A stretch of 64,000 bases of DNA from Pyrus communis. Lineage: Eukaryota > Streptophyta > Magnoliopsida > Rosales > Rosaceae. The DNA is taken from positions 19,021,460-19,085,459 of the forward strand of contig NC_084819.1 of NCBI RefSeq assembly GCF_963583255.1, given 5' to 3'. Within the stretch, counting starts at the first letter, position 1. Each line of letters begins with the position of its first letter. Below the pieces are notes generated by a model. It saw only the letters and a list, made by a program, of their open reading frames with translations, had not been told where the DNA came from and did no database searches. This document shows, in pieces, positions 9,929 through 21,831 of this stretch. The translations under genes and the position numbers were made by a program.

Positions 9929-12137
9929 GGCCATCTTCAACTGAAAGTTGGTTAGATGATTCGTTTTAGCCATCTGGTCCTTTAAGAAATTAATATTTTA
10001 ATGAACAATATAGGTCCATATTTGCCTCCATCTTCAACCGAGAGCCAAAGGGTCATAGGGCTCGTTTTAGCCCTGTCACAAAAAACCGTCTCTAACCAAA
10101 GACCAAATATAATTTATTATTTAAAAACTACAACTTAAATTCAAATCCAACGGCTAAGTGATGTCAGCTAACCGTTGGATGTGAATTTTTATTTTTATTT
10201 TTTTGCTATAAATAGGGTGGATATTGGGCTATAATGCACACAACTTTGAATTCAATTTATTTCAATTCAATCTCTTTCAATTCAAGTTTGAAATGAATTC
10301 CAACTTTGGATCCTCTTCAGATTCCAATTGGTGGTCCTCATCTAATTCCATATTGGAAGAAAAATAGGCGCAGATGAGACGAGAAGATGAGGAGTCTGAT
10401 GAAGCTGAAGTAAGGCGCAACAAACAAAACAGAGCAGCAGCCATGGCTGCGACCATGGTGTGTCAGCCAACTGAGGAACAACCTCAATGGGGTGGCTCTG
10501 TTGTTGGTCGTTCTTACAAACCATGAAACAGAGTGATGACGCATGCCAATTCGATGAACAACTACTTTAACCCCAACTCGGTGTACACAGAAGAGGATTT
10601 CAGACGTCGCTTTTAGATGAGGCATCATGTCTTCAAGTGTTTACTTTGTGATGTCCAGCAGGTCAATCCACATTTTCGACAGAAGCGGGACAAAGCAAGT
10701 CACCTTGGTTTCTCGCCTCATCAAAAGGTTACTGTTGCACTCTGAATGATGGCCTATGGCTCCCCAACTGATTTGATGGATGAAACCCATGGTATATTTA
10801 AGTCTACATGCCTTGATACTCTTGAACAATTCTGTGACACAATTGTTCAAGTTTACAAAGATGAGTACCTTCATGAGCCAAATCAAGAAGATCTGGATTG
10901 GCTCATTCGCAAAGCTGAAGACTCTGGGTTTCCAGGCATGATAGGGTCATTAGATTGCATGCATTGGGATTGGAAGAACTGTCCCATCGGATGGCAAGGA
11001 GGCTTCTGCGGAAGGTCGAGAAAGCCAACTGTAGTGTTAGAGGCGGTTGCCTCGTATGACATATGGATCTGACATGCTTTCTTTGGAGTCCCTAGATCCC
11101 AAAATGCATTACAGTTCTTGGGCATTCACCCTTCTTCAATAGCCTGACAGAAGGTAAAGTACCTCAACTTGACTACTACATCAACGACTGTTAATACAAT
11201 ATAGGGTATTACTTGGCAGATGACATCTACCCAAAGTGGGCGACCCTTATCCAAGCAATTCCAAACCCTAGGAATGACGCCGAAAAATTGTTTACCTTAC
11301 ACCAAGAGGCATACCAGAAAGATATTAAGAGAGCTTTCGATATTCTATAAGCACGGTGGAAGGTCATCAGCGAACCGGCAAGAGGATGAAGTCAAGAAAA
11401 TTTGGACTCCATCATGATGTCTTGTATCATATTACACAATATGATAGTGGAGGATGAACGAGATAAGTATATTGATGGAGAGTTCGATGAGGACCAAGAC
11501 AATCCAAATAGGTCAAGAAGGGCTCGTGCAAAAATATATGATGGGTCTAATTTGCCTTTCAATCCAAGAACTGGTAGTATCTCTATAAAGAAGTACATGA
11601 GGCGCTATAGAATGATACGTTCCCGTGCCACAAACAAGTACCTACAACAGGATCATATTGCACATCTTTGGGCAAAAAGTAGCATGAAGTAGGCGTTTGA
11701 GTTTTATGTTGTTAATGTTATTTAATGTTATTTAATATTGTTTAATATTGTTTCATGTTTAATGGTTTAGAAGTTATAGGGGAAAAAAGTTTACAATTTT
11801 TAAAACAAATTTTTCTATAAAAAAAAAAAAAAAAAAAAAAAACTGTATAATTTTTTTTTTAGAAATAACGACTAGCTAACGTTAACTAGCCGTTATTTTT
11901 AAATTTTGGCTTACCATTCCTGTCGGATATAATCGATAGGAATAAGCACAATGTTATCGGATATGGCCAACAAGAATAATGAAAATTCTGGCCTAGCCAG
12001 GGGCTGGTTGAGTTGGGCCAGCCGATTAGCCCTTTGGCCATTTTTTGTTCAGTGGGGCCCACGAGCCTTTTGGCCAAGCCCTCGGTTAGGCTATTTTTGA
12101 CCTTTTGGCCCTTTGGACCCTTTGGTTGGAGATAGCC
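9929..12137 (+). mobile_element. PIF/Harbinger DNA transposon, 2.2 kb, TSD TAA, inactive
   Basis: The left end GGCCATCTTCAACTGAAAG matches the reverse complement of the right end, GGCTATCTCCAACCAAAGG. TAA flanks both sides (9926-9928 and 12138-12140). GGSCATCTYCAACC-type termini with a 3-bp duplication are characteristic of plant PIF/Harbinger elements. Subterminal GGCTCGTTTTAGCCC and GGCCAAAAGG motifs repeat near the ends. The interior holds a broken transposase. Confidence 0.88.
10293..11692 (+). pseudogene. PIF/Harbinger transposase (ALP1-like, DDE_4), degenerate
   Basis: The frame starts with ATG at 10293 and meets a stop after 24 codons. Later blocks keep recognisable transposase sequence: EEDFRRRF then MRHHVF near 10590-10640, IGSLDCMHWDWKNCP at about 10940-10985 (first catalytic Asp), ASYDIWI followed by a stop where an intact copy has a Trp before HAFFGVP (second Asp), a frame change around 11220 in the WATFVK-like region, and MSCIILHNMIVEDERD at 11418-11465. 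The C-terminal block runs to a stop at 11692. Several stops and at least two frame changes mean no active enzyme. Intact members cut and paste the element with the help of a Myb-like partner, which is not present here. Confidence 0.85.
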
Positions 12138-12140
12138 TAA

Positions 12141-12706
12141 CTCCTTCTAAGTTTGGATTTTTGGATTGATCTTTCCCATCTAAAGGTCAAGTACCTCCAA
12201 CATAGCCCACTACAACCTTGACTCACTCGCATTCATAGATTTCACAAAGTTGTAGATGATTCATTAACACGACACGAAATTGCATGAATAAAAATGCATT
12301 TAAAAGTTTGCTCTCCAAGAAACAAAAATGCATGTCACAGTTGGACCTTTCTTAGCATTGTTCTTTTACTAACTGAGCAATTACCCTCGCTGTTTAATTC
12401 AAACGTTAACGGCCAGCTCAGTGAACAGTATGGACACCATGGTAATTCCATTCATCGAGAGTAACTTGGGGGTTGACGACACACCAGCAAGGATGGCCTC
12501 GAAAGAGATCTTTATTGGTATAACCTCACCTGGCCGCACGAGTTAAAATAGTTGTTCGAGTAGTGAAAATGAACGATTCGTGTGTCTTCGCCTTCCTTAT
12601 GATCTTTCTTTACTCGATTCCTTCCTTATGATCTTTCTTCACTCGATGAACAGAAAAGTGAAAGAAGAAAGCAACACGGCGCCGTTGATTTAGCAACCCT
12701 CAAACC
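12141..12706. other. Intergenic sequence, no gene recognised
   Basis: A short imperfect direct repeat (TTCCTTATGATCTTTCTT, about 12593 and 12622) is present. Nothing else stands out. Confidence 0.5.
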
Positions 12707-12946
12707 TATTAATATGAAGAAATAGAAACCATAGCTATGAGAGAGAGTAGCAGAGAACAGAGAGAGAAGTAAGAAGCTAAAAGAGCTTTCTGAATTGTTT
12801 ACTTAATGTTGAAGTAATTACAAGAGTATGTATTTATAGTGAACTAGTCACTGTAACAAACTTCCTAACAAACTAACTAATCTAACAAACCACCTAATCT
12901 AATTACAAATGGCAAGATCTTATCCATACAACATTATACTCTAACA
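12707..12946 (-). repeat. 3' LTR of the gag-only Copia element
   Basis: 240 bp. The terminal base pair is mutated (TATTAATA in place of TGTTAATA on the plus strand). Confidence 0.9.
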
Positions 12947-13558
12947 TCCCTCCTCAAACTCAAGATTGGGGCGCCCAATCATAAGGTTAAAGCAGTATCT
13001 TCACAAATGTAGTATTTCATCAGGTTGTCAAAGAACATTAGTGTAGTATTCCTTGCAATTGGAGAGTAAGGTTGCTGGCGCCACCTCCCTTATCACAAAT
13101 GCCCATATGGTAGCCTAATTGAATATCAAATATATTGCCACCATTGCATAAGCAAGACACATAATATCCTCTGAATTCAAGTGCAACAGATTGAATATAT
13201 TTCTCCTATATGGCCAAAACAACAAGTTGAACAAAAATTCGAGAAAGAATCCTACATTATACTTTTCCTGCGACATGTCTGAAAGAACCTTTGCAAATTG
13301 ATGTACCAAATAGAGCCTAGTAGAAGGGTGCAGTATAGATAGTCTTCGCACTTCCAGTAATGGAGTTGAATCACAAGATGTTGCTAATTTAGCTGATACA
13401 CTAGTTTGTGAACTTTCTGCACCAAAACTAGCTGCATGCTCCTCAATTTTCATTGTGGAATTGACCATAACATAGTCCTGCTTGACGGAATCCATTGAAT
13501 CAAAAACTCGAAGCTGATCTTGCAAGTTCGTATCTCGAGTAATACATGAGTTGGTAAT

Positions 13559-14662
13559 TTAAGAAAAACAATGGGCAACAAGATGGCCCTTTTGTGAACA
13601 AATTTGACATGTAGTAATTTCAGGCGGTAAAGAATTATGATATAGAGATGAAGGGGAGCCAAGAATTGCAGGTGAAAAATGAGGAAAAGACTTGTAGGTT
13701 GCACCATTATCGTAATGCAACCTCCCTTTACCACGATTCTTGAATCGAAAGTTTTTGTACACACTATTATAACCATCAACAATTTTGCCATAGCTTGACT
13801 GACATGAACTAAACTTGTATTGAGCATGATAACCATCATTAAAACTAGCATGCAACTGAGAGCCAGAGAGAAAAGAAAGAACCTTGTGTCTCACAGTCAC
13901 CATATTGAGTTACCACATCAGACATAAGGGGTGTCACAGAAGCACAATCCACAATGGCTTCCTTAGCGACCAATTGTGCACGAAAATCCTTGAGTGAAAT
14001 GACACTCTCACGCCCCTGGATTACACACTTGAATGTGTTGTATTTTGCAGGTAGTCCATTCAATGCAATGACCACAAAGTCTTCATCATCAAATGTGACA
14101 CCAAGAACAGAAAGTCCATCCCTTGCTTCTTTAAGCCTTCGAAGATATTGGGAAACTAAATCTAATCCTTTCTTCATGTTGTAAGGATCACTATGTAACT
14201 TGATTATACTACTTTTTGTACTTGGTAAGAAAAAGTGGTTTTGAAGACGAACCCACATCTCTCGAGAACTCTTGCTACCAATTACAAAGGAAATAACGGA
14301 TGAAGAGAAAGTTGTAGTAAGTAGCAATATCAAAGCATAATCATGCGATTTCCATGCTTTAAACTCATCTGATTCATGGTAGCAGATGACCCATTTGTGA
14401 GTACAGAATGTGCAGAGGTTGCTGCAGACTGAGGAGGACACAAATTTGATTTGTCAACAAATCCCATAATGCCATGGCCCTCAAGCATTAACTGCAACAG
14501 AAAGTGCCATTGAAGGTAGTTGGTCACATCTAACTTGACAGAAACGGATATAGAGACCAAAGAAATCAAGCCAGCAATTGGTGATTGCAAGATTTGTAAT
14601 TGATTTGCAACGACCATGTTGAGAAATTGTAGAAAATTTAACTGAGGCAAAAGACCAAACAC
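13559..14662 (-). pseudogene. Copia Gag polyprotein, frameshifted
   Basis: The N-terminal part (14662 to about 14390) contains ISVSVKLDVTNYLQWHFLLQ and GHGIMGFVD, typical of the Copia Gag (UBN2/gag_2) start. The frame then shifts near 14330-14440 and continues with REMWVRLQNHF, YLRRLKEARDGLSVLG and VIALNGLPAKYNTF. A further shift near 13850-13900 leads to a CCHC zinc knuckle, CQICSQKGHLVAHC, at about 13567-13608. The two shifts make it a pseudogene. The minus-strand stretch below 13525 is probably untranslated. Confidence 0.82.
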
Positions 14663-15002
14663 CTAGTGTGCCAAATTTTGTTGAATGTAGAATGCAGAAA
14701 CGGGCTATCGGAGATGCCCAGAAAAACAGAGAAGACACAACCAATACCTTCTGGTCAGTCAGAAACTGAAACAAGATCCCTAAAAATTATGGGCATCGAG
14801 AAGAAAGAGATTTGCCGGAGGAGGAACACAGGAACAATAGCAACAGCAGTCGGAACTTGGACACAGGGAGGTACGGGAAGAAACTTACATGCCTCAAATA
14901 AATGCCAATTTGAGGAAATCACAGAGTAAAAATCCTAGAGAGATCGTAGATAGCGGAAACAAAGAACAAAGGATCGAAGAAATTTTGCGGTTAAGCTTCT
15001 TT

Positions 15003-15015
15003 GGCTCTGATACCA
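15003..15015 (-). other. Primer-binding site (initiator tRNA-Met)
   Basis: Minus strand TGGTATCAGAGCC follows the 5' LTR directly. This is the standard Copia primer-binding sequence. Confidence 0.88.
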
Positions 15016-15255
15016 TGTTAATATGAAGAAATAGAAACCATAGTTATGAGAGAAAGTAGCAGAGAATAGAGAGAGAAGTAAGAAGGTAAAAGAGATTTCT
15101 GAATTGTTTACTTAATGTTGAAGTAATTACAAGAGTATATATTTATAGTGAACTAGTCACTCTAACAGACTTCCTAACAAACTAATTAATCTAACAAACC
15201 ACCTAATCTAATTACAAATGGCAAGATCTCATCCATACAACATTATTCTCTAACA
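15016..15255 (-). repeat. 5' LTR of the gag-only Copia element
   Basis: 240 bp. It differs from the partner LTR by about a dozen substitutions by eye (roughly 5%), so insertion is not recent. Read on the minus strand it contains CACTATAAATA, a plausible promoter. Confidence 0.9.
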
Positions 15256-15747
15256 AAACCATCAGTCTCCTTTGAAGGTGTGTATATTTTCCGCAACCAA
15301 CAAACTTCAACTTTTTTCTCTGCACCATGATGTGTAGATTCTGCCGAAACCAACTAACTTCAAGTACTACTCCTAATTCCCACCACAATTGTTTTTGTTT
15401 CTTTCCTCATTCCCCTCCAACATTGCTTCATTTTATAATTGGAACCGTCCATTCTAGGTAAATTCATTTGATTTAGAGACGTTTAAGAGTAAAGAATCAA
15501 TCTTCGAATTTCATTTGAGACAAAGCTATGTCTTGTTCATAATATCCCGGTCCTTGCCAAATCTGAGCGTAAACTTTCAACAGAGAAATGAGCTTTGAGC
15601 ATATGCAATCTAAAAATGAATACAAATTTATTCATTGGTAAAATGTTCAAAAAACTACATGATCAATTTCCAAATTTATTCTTACAAACAAAAAGAATTA
15701 CATATAACACGAGTGAAATACAATGCAGACAAAGAAACAGAAATGAT
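15256..15747 (-). other. 3' flank and probable 3' UTR of LOX gene A
   Basis: No other feature is seen between the Copia element and the stop codon of gene A. The part nearest the stop would carry the polyadenylation signal. Confidence 0.45.
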
Positions 15748-18700
15748 TTAGATGTTGATACTGGTGGGAACTCCCTTGTTAGTAAGTCCAGGCTCACTAG
15801 AAGGATACAGCAAAGTGTAAGGGATCTTGGCCGGTCCGAACCGGTTTTTCAATCTCTCATCCTTGTTCATCTTTTCAATTTTGGCCTCAATCGCTTCCAA
15901 ATTCTTTTTAAAATCCTCAGAAGCCTGCAATATGTCTGCATCCGTTGTCCACTCCGCGGTGTCACGCTGTCCGAGATAGAGCTCATCAGTGGGGTGCCTT
16001 GACAAGATTTCTACCGTGGCCATTCCAAGAAGTGTCGGCAGCTGAGGTGCAAACGTTTTCAAGAATGCCTTGTCAGGGTTTGTCCTGAGCTCCTCATACT
16101 CTGGAGTGCCTTCATCAGGCATGAACCTCCGGCTTAGGGTTGGGCGGTTTGGGACGAATCCACCAATGGAGAACTGACCGTAGTTGATTGCTGCATGATG
16201 GGCCGAAGCAATATATATGATAGTTGTGCATGATTCTATCAGCTCATCACGAGTCTGCATTTTAGGCCACCAGGGTTCATCTTTCTTGTCGCCGTGGCCT
16301 ACCTCGCGGAGTTCCTTCCACCAGGATTGGAGTTCCGAATCATTTTGAACCATTTGATCATTTTTGTAGTAGAAGGAGCAATAGTCTTTAACCCATGTTT
16401 TAATTGCAGACCATAATTCAAGTCCGTCTGCAGCATATGGATAGTCCTCTATCAGTAAACGCGCACCGTGTGACACGCTTGAATCTTCAACCGCCACTCC
16501 TCTGAACATAGAAAAAGGGAAGATGCTTTCAATTTACTATCGATTGTAGATGAAAAATGTACTTGAAAAATGATACTAACGCAAGATATTACCTTTTGAT
16601 CAGATCCGCAGGGAGCGCTTGATCAGGAAAAGTCCAGTCCTTGTACATTGCTGATGACCATTCCATCGAAAACTTGGAAGCAAATATTATTTCCTCTATT
16701 ACTCCACCTGCGTTTGTGAGAACCTGTCGTGCAGATGCGTTTGCATTCATCGTCCCACGAAAATGAGGATGCAGAAGTTTGTGAATCGGGTGAAGCACGC
16801 TCAATTGCCTATTTGCCGCTATCACAAATGGCTCAGTCACTGCATGAGCTCTCAACCTGCAACAAACAAGAACAGAAATATAAAATTTTATGAATTTATG
16901 TTGCTATGGCAAATGCTACCATTTGTTTTGCTGATATTTCTTTGACAGGGATATACCAGTGGCTGAAAAGCTGATGACAGCCGGAGTCATTTACAAGTGC
17001 ATAACCTTTAGCAAGTTGCCAAATGGAACTCTCGACGCCTTGGCTAGACGGAGTATAGACTTTGCTAATGCAACCAAATTGATCTCCATCCGGATGTGGC
17101 AAGCTGAGTTCAATAGCTATTGGCTTTAAAGTCCCATCATTGTTCAAGAAAAGGAGTGTTCTGCTTGCATAAGCTTTTGTGGAAGTTGTGTTTATCCGCC
17201 TCAGGTACGGCATCCATGCATCGTGGTGGTCTAATATGAATAGCTTGTTGCTCATGATTGCCTCATCTATGGTGAGTCCATTTAAGTTATGTTCTATGTG
17301 TTCTTTGGTTAGTTGACTTGTTTGATCCCCATATGCTTCTCGGTCTAGCTCGCTAGACGGTGGAAATTCCTGTAGTTTATGCAGAAATTACAGCGATTAG
17401 GGTTGATCAATTGAGAAAATATCATTCAAATATAATAGATCTCGAAAGCTAAGATTACTTGGAGACGACTTATAGTGACAGGATTTACTCCAGCCAGTAG
17501 TTCTCTTGCAAATTCTTCGTCAGTTCTCCATGCCGACTTATCCTCTAGCAAAAATCAATTAAAATACCAGAATGAGTTAAAAAGAAAAGCAGTATATGAA
17601 ATTGAAGGCACATATAACGTTATACTATATTACCTTTTATCACTTGAGGCACTGGAAATTTTAGGAACCTTTCGCCATCAGTTCGAAAAAGCTCCTTGAA
17701 CATCTCCTCGGGTGTGCTATCACTAATGTGTTTTAGTATCCCATCAGGCAATTCTAATCCTCCTTCATAGAGTTTAAGTACTTCTTCCATGCTTTCGAAC
17801 TCGTTTTTGTTACCAACGAGTAGATCTCTTATCTCAGGTTTAAGGACCTGAGGGATAGATTTCAGGACATAAGCAAGCAAGTCTGACATCTTTACAGGTC
17901 CAAATCGTTCGTCTCTTGGAACATATACATTTAAGATCTGGATAAGCTTCAGCCTGCTCTCGGTGTTAGGATCTATCAAGACAAAAAGTATAAACGTCTT
18001 AGAGACTTTTCTTTTTGAATAATACCGAGTTTGAGTAGTGATGGCACGAGAAATGAATTTTATTTACCGACCTGTTTTTGTTGCTGGTCTTCCTGTTCTT
18101 CCGCGGCGAGGATATGGGTACTCAATAGACCCTCCAAGAACTGGACGTGCATATTCGGGACCCTTATCTGGATTCCCCAAATCGTTGTAGTATGCATAGT
18201 CATAGACCCTGTCCCATTCCTGAAGCTCTCCTCTTTCTTCATCGTCTCCTCGCAGGTTTACTAGCTCTTCTTCTCTAAATTTCTGTAGTGGCTTTGGTGT
18301 ATCACTTGAAAGATAGGTCTGCACAAACACATAAACAATCTGTTAATTACCGGGGGACTTACGCGCGACTGTAACAACCATGTTAGCGAAGAAAACAGTC
18401 CTTTTGTCCAAATATACGCATCAATCTATTGATTCGGTGGGGGACTTTTGCGCATTGAAATGACCATTTTCAGTACCTTGTTAGAGAAAAAAACACGGTC
18501 TTTTTTGTACTTGTCAGCAGGATACACCCATGAGTTGCAAACAAAGTGGACTCGACCTTCGCCAGGAACATCTTCGAGTGTGAGAGTCTTCAAGTAGAAC
18601 TCACTGTGATGCTCATTTCTAACTACGAAAGCTCCCGGGACGCCAATTTCCTTTTCCCAATCAAAAGTAACATCAAATGCAGCCTCCCCTGCTGTCAAGG

Positions 18701-19244
18701 GGGTGATTTTGGTCACCCAGTTCTCCAAGTATGCTGGCTTTCCAACTTTTCCTTTCAACTCATTTTCTACAAAAAGAACATAACAAATTCAAAAATCCAA
18801 AAAAATGTCAGATTATAAGTCCTCCAAATAGTGATTTTTTTGGAGTCTACGTTAAGTTGTTCCGTTTTCTCTTTGCGGTTTATTTCTTTCAATAAGAAGA
18901 TTATGCGAGATTAGCTCTTTAGTAACAAAGCAGCATTGTCTAACAGATCTCATTCAACAATATTACTGTACTAGTGATTAACTTGGAACCATGAACTTCA
19001 AAGACAAAATACTATATATTCAGTTCTCACCAGGGTCACCATTAACCGAACTAATGAGCCTTAGAGAAACCGCTTTGCCTAACAGCTCGTCAACACGATC
19101 AAGAATCGAAGCTTTAAGGTCGTTCACATCGAGAACAACCTTCTTCATCAACACCACTCTCCCCTTGATCTTCTTGCCCTCATTTTTGGGTTGCGTATCA
19201 ACGGTGGTATCCTGGGACGACGTGGGATACTTGGAATGCAGCAT
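15748..19244 (-). CDS. Lipoxygenase gene A (9-LOX type, 868 aa, 8 exons)
   Basis: Exons on the minus strand: 19244-19031, 18766-18477, 18318-18072, 17972-17634, 17544-17459, 17369-16957, 16856-16593, 16501-15748. Joined, they give 2607 nt in one frame. The product is a non-haem iron dioxygenase that adds O2 to linoleic/linolenic acid. It has an N-terminal PLAT/beta-barrel domain (about residues 20-165) and a C-terminal catalytic domain. Iron ligands are H529, H534, H720, N724 and I868. The Coffa position is Ala (TNAGG), as in S-specific LOX. Unusual points: the 9-LOX Thr-Val pair after the Coffa site is Ile-Ile (EEIIF), GQYPYGGY is replaced by GQFSIGGF next to the Asn ligand, and the end is SINI. 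The N-terminus is short compared with B and C, but MLHxKY is kept, so an internal deletion is likely. No transit peptide is apparent. Function may have shifted. Confidence 0.93.
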
Positions 19245-19330
19245 CTTTATCTTAATTGAAAACGGAAAATGTTAACAGAAGGAGAAAGGTTTGAAGATCT
19301 TTGAATTGTGATGGGAGAAACGTGTGTGGT

Positions 19331-19338
19331 ATTTAAAG
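19331..19338 (-). promoter_or_regulatory. Possible TATA box of LOX gene A
   Basis: The minus strand reads CTTTAAATACC about 90 bp upstream of the ATG. It is weaker than the TATAAAT motifs of the sister genes. Confidence 0.45.
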
Positions 19339-20185
19339 GTGAATGAGTTCAATAGTGTTCAATTTAATCCTGCCGTTATTTTTTACTTTTATAAAGACTT
19401 TGGTGCTACATGCCATGGCTGCATGTGAACTTGATGGTGTTCAATACGTAACCAACTTATCCAGCTACTTCGCCTTCAATGTCTAGAATTTGATTTAAGA
19501 CCAAGTCATGATTTTGCATTGTTCATGATTCAATGAACTTCTAACCCTCTCTTTTGTTTGGCGTACCAACTTTGGCTAGAGTTGATGCGTTTCCTCTCTA
19601 TGTGCACAGACACTTGGATCCCCCATGATTTATATTAGTTTAAAAAGTTATCCATATATTTGAATTTTGATGAAGTCATGATTTTGGATTGTTTACGATT
19701 CAAAGAACTACTACTGCTCTCTTTGTTTTTGTTTTTGGGTGCAACAACTCCAAAATCTCTAAACCAAACCCAAAAAATAGAGACGTATTTTAGCAATATT
19801 AACATTCTTTAATATGATCGAGATTTTTTTTCTTTCGAACCACTTTTATTGTCATTTTGCATTGTTTATAATTCGAAAAACTTCATCAATTGTTTAGAGA
19901 GACGTAAGCGGATCCACATTTACTAGAATGAATACACTTCGTCCCTATTCACCACACTCAAATCCCCTTGAGATTAGTTCACAATAAAATTATGTAACTT
20001 TAGCAACATTAGATTTTCTTATGGCACTTTTTTTCTCTCTTAGTAATTGTACAAATTCTCTGTTTTATGTCTTTTGTGTTTTATATTGGCCATGTGTGAT
20101 TTGGCGATGGATGTTTCACTTTCAAGTACCTAATCAACCGTCGTCATCTTAACGTATTTTAGGCCGAAACCAACAAATATTAGAC
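19339..20185 (-). other. 5' flank of LOX gene A, left half of a duplicated block
   Basis: From about 19850 the sequence resembles 28260-28620 (for example TATTGGCCATGTGTGATTTGG against TATTGGCCATATGTGATTTGG in part, and CCTAATCAACC in both). The resemblance resumes after the Copia element at 25441-25650, showing that the element split a pre-existing duplicated flank. Confidence 0.7.
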
Positions 20186-20527
20186 TGTTGAAAATAATGG
20201 TGGGTAATGAATGCCCACATAGAAACTAAAGACATTGGGTAGATTTTCAATGCCCATAAAAATTAATCTTGACTTGGAAGATGAAGGAAGATCATATTGT
20301 CAAAGATGTGTGCTTGGAGTTGCTCTATACAGAGCAGAGAAAGAAAGAGAGAAGGAGAGGAGAGAATACATAGATTTATCTTCGTACTCCTATTATTCCA
20401 AATTATAATGAAAGCACCACTGCTACCCGGGGATGTACTCCAGTCACACTCACTGTAGAGGAACCTCGTATAATTTTGTGTCTTATTTTATTTATTCCAC
20501 TGCACACACACCGTCGATTTTACAACA
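20186..20527 (+). repeat. 5' LTR of the Copia element (TATA region deleted)
   Basis: 342 bp. Against the 3' LTR it lacks 27 bp that include CTCTATAAATAG, the likely promoter core, so this copy probably cannot start transcription from its own LTR. Confidence 0.9.
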
Positions 20528-20541
20528 CGTTATCAGCACAA
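20528..20541 (+). other. Probable primer-binding site of the Copia element
   Basis: CGTTATCAGCACAA lies immediately after the 5' LTR. GTTATCAGCAC is found at this place in many plant Copia elements. Confidence 0.6.
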
Positions 20542-21137
20542 AAAGCTCTCATGTCAGTGGAAAGCATAACGCCATAAATCCGGTGAAGCACTATCTACCT
20601 CTTACCTCCGTCATCTAAAATCTCACAGAATAAAGGGTATGTCCATTTTTCGTCTCTCCCACTGCGCCAGAAGCGCTCCACCGAATTCCGGTGAGAATTG
20701 AAATTACGACCTGAATTCGTCATAAGATGAGAAAACTCGTACCTGACAACTGGTTTTCAGAGATCCAGAAGAATCTCATCAGACTTGGAAACCCAGGTCA
20801 CGTTGTTTTTGACGGATCTTGAGAACTCCCATGAATACTTGGTTGTTTGAGATGGTGATGGCAAGAATGAATCCACACAGGCCTCCCTCTCTTGTGCCTC
20901 CGTCAACCCCACTGTCATCTATGTCTCTGTAGGGAGGTTCTTACTTAACGATGTCATGTTCCCTGGGTCATGCAAGAACAACGCCAGTTTCTAGTAGCCT
21001 TTTGGATTGAATTGAATTTGGGCAACCTCCACAACTACACAGCTGGCCTTGCGTTTTGAGACTGGCAGAGACATAGAAGGAAGAAAAATAATAGAAAAAG
21101 GGGATTGATGAAATAGTAAGGCACATGTGAAGAAGAA

Positions 21138-21177
<40 letters not shown>

Positions 21178-21344
21178 GGATTTGAATGGTGCACGACACC
21201 ATTTGGTTAAAATAATATAAAGGTTTCTGTTGGTGCATGACACCATGTTGCAGAAATAAGAAAAGTAACAATAATAAGGTTTGAATAAGTGTTGACAAAA
21301 GAAAGAAAACTAATAAATAAAAGGAGGTATGATACTTCTTGTTA

Positions 21345-21550
21345 TTTATGTGAATTGATATTGGTTTAAAACCCTTTCACAAGTTATATTTACTTTAAAG
21401 CAATTTGTTTATCATGGACGATTTTACCGCCTACTGCTTTAAGTTTTGATTTATGTGAATGGTGCTGAATTAAAGCCTTTGTCACAAGCTTTATTTAATT
21501 AAATGCAATTTATTCATTATGGCTGAAATTACCGCCTATTGCTTTAATTT
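21345..21550 (+). repeat. Imperfect tandem duplication inside the Copia element
   Basis: Two copies of a unit of about 100 bp share TTACCGCCTAxTGCTTTAA and the preceding CTTT(C/G)(A/T)CACAAG(T/C)T. Repeated TGAAGTTCCTTGATC-like motifs follow at 21595-21740. Confidence 0.6.
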
Positions 21551-21831
21551 ATTTAATGTACTTATCTTTTGTTACGATGAGTATATACAGGACCTGAAAT
21601 TCCTTGATCAGATTAGAACCTGTAGTTTCTTGATCCTTATCATATAAAAATGATTGGACCTGAAGTTCCATCATGCAAAAAGATCGGGCATGAAGTCCCT
21701 AGATCTACAAGATCAGGACATGAAGTTTCTTGATGAGTACCTTAAGTTTGAAGAGCCAAAGTGCTACAACTTAATTGCAATAAAAGCCATAAGAGTCTCA
21801 GTCTACAGACTATTAAATAAGAACCAGAAGT

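Larger units (their letters stand above)
12707..15255 (-). mobile_element. Non-autonomous Copia LTR retrotransposon with gag only (TR-GAG type), TSD AAACC
   Basis: Two 240-bp direct repeats bound a 2.07-kb interior read on the minus strand. The LTR starts TGTTAGAG and ends TATTAACA. AAACC flanks both sides (12702-12706 and 15256-15260). A primer-binding site complementary to initiator tRNA-Met lies next to the right-hand (5') LTR, and a purine tract (GAGGAGGGA) next to the left-hand (3') LTR. The interior encodes Gag but leaves no room for protease, integrase or reverse transcriptase, so it would have needed a helper element. Confidence 0.9.

Noticed and set aside
14666..14929. Plus-strand frame of 87 residues
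   Set aside because: It lies antisense to the 5' region of a gag-only Copia element and shows no family resemblance.
15595..16002. 135-residue plus-strand frame across the end of LOX gene A
   Set aside because: It is the reverse strand of the last LOX exon and its 3' flank.
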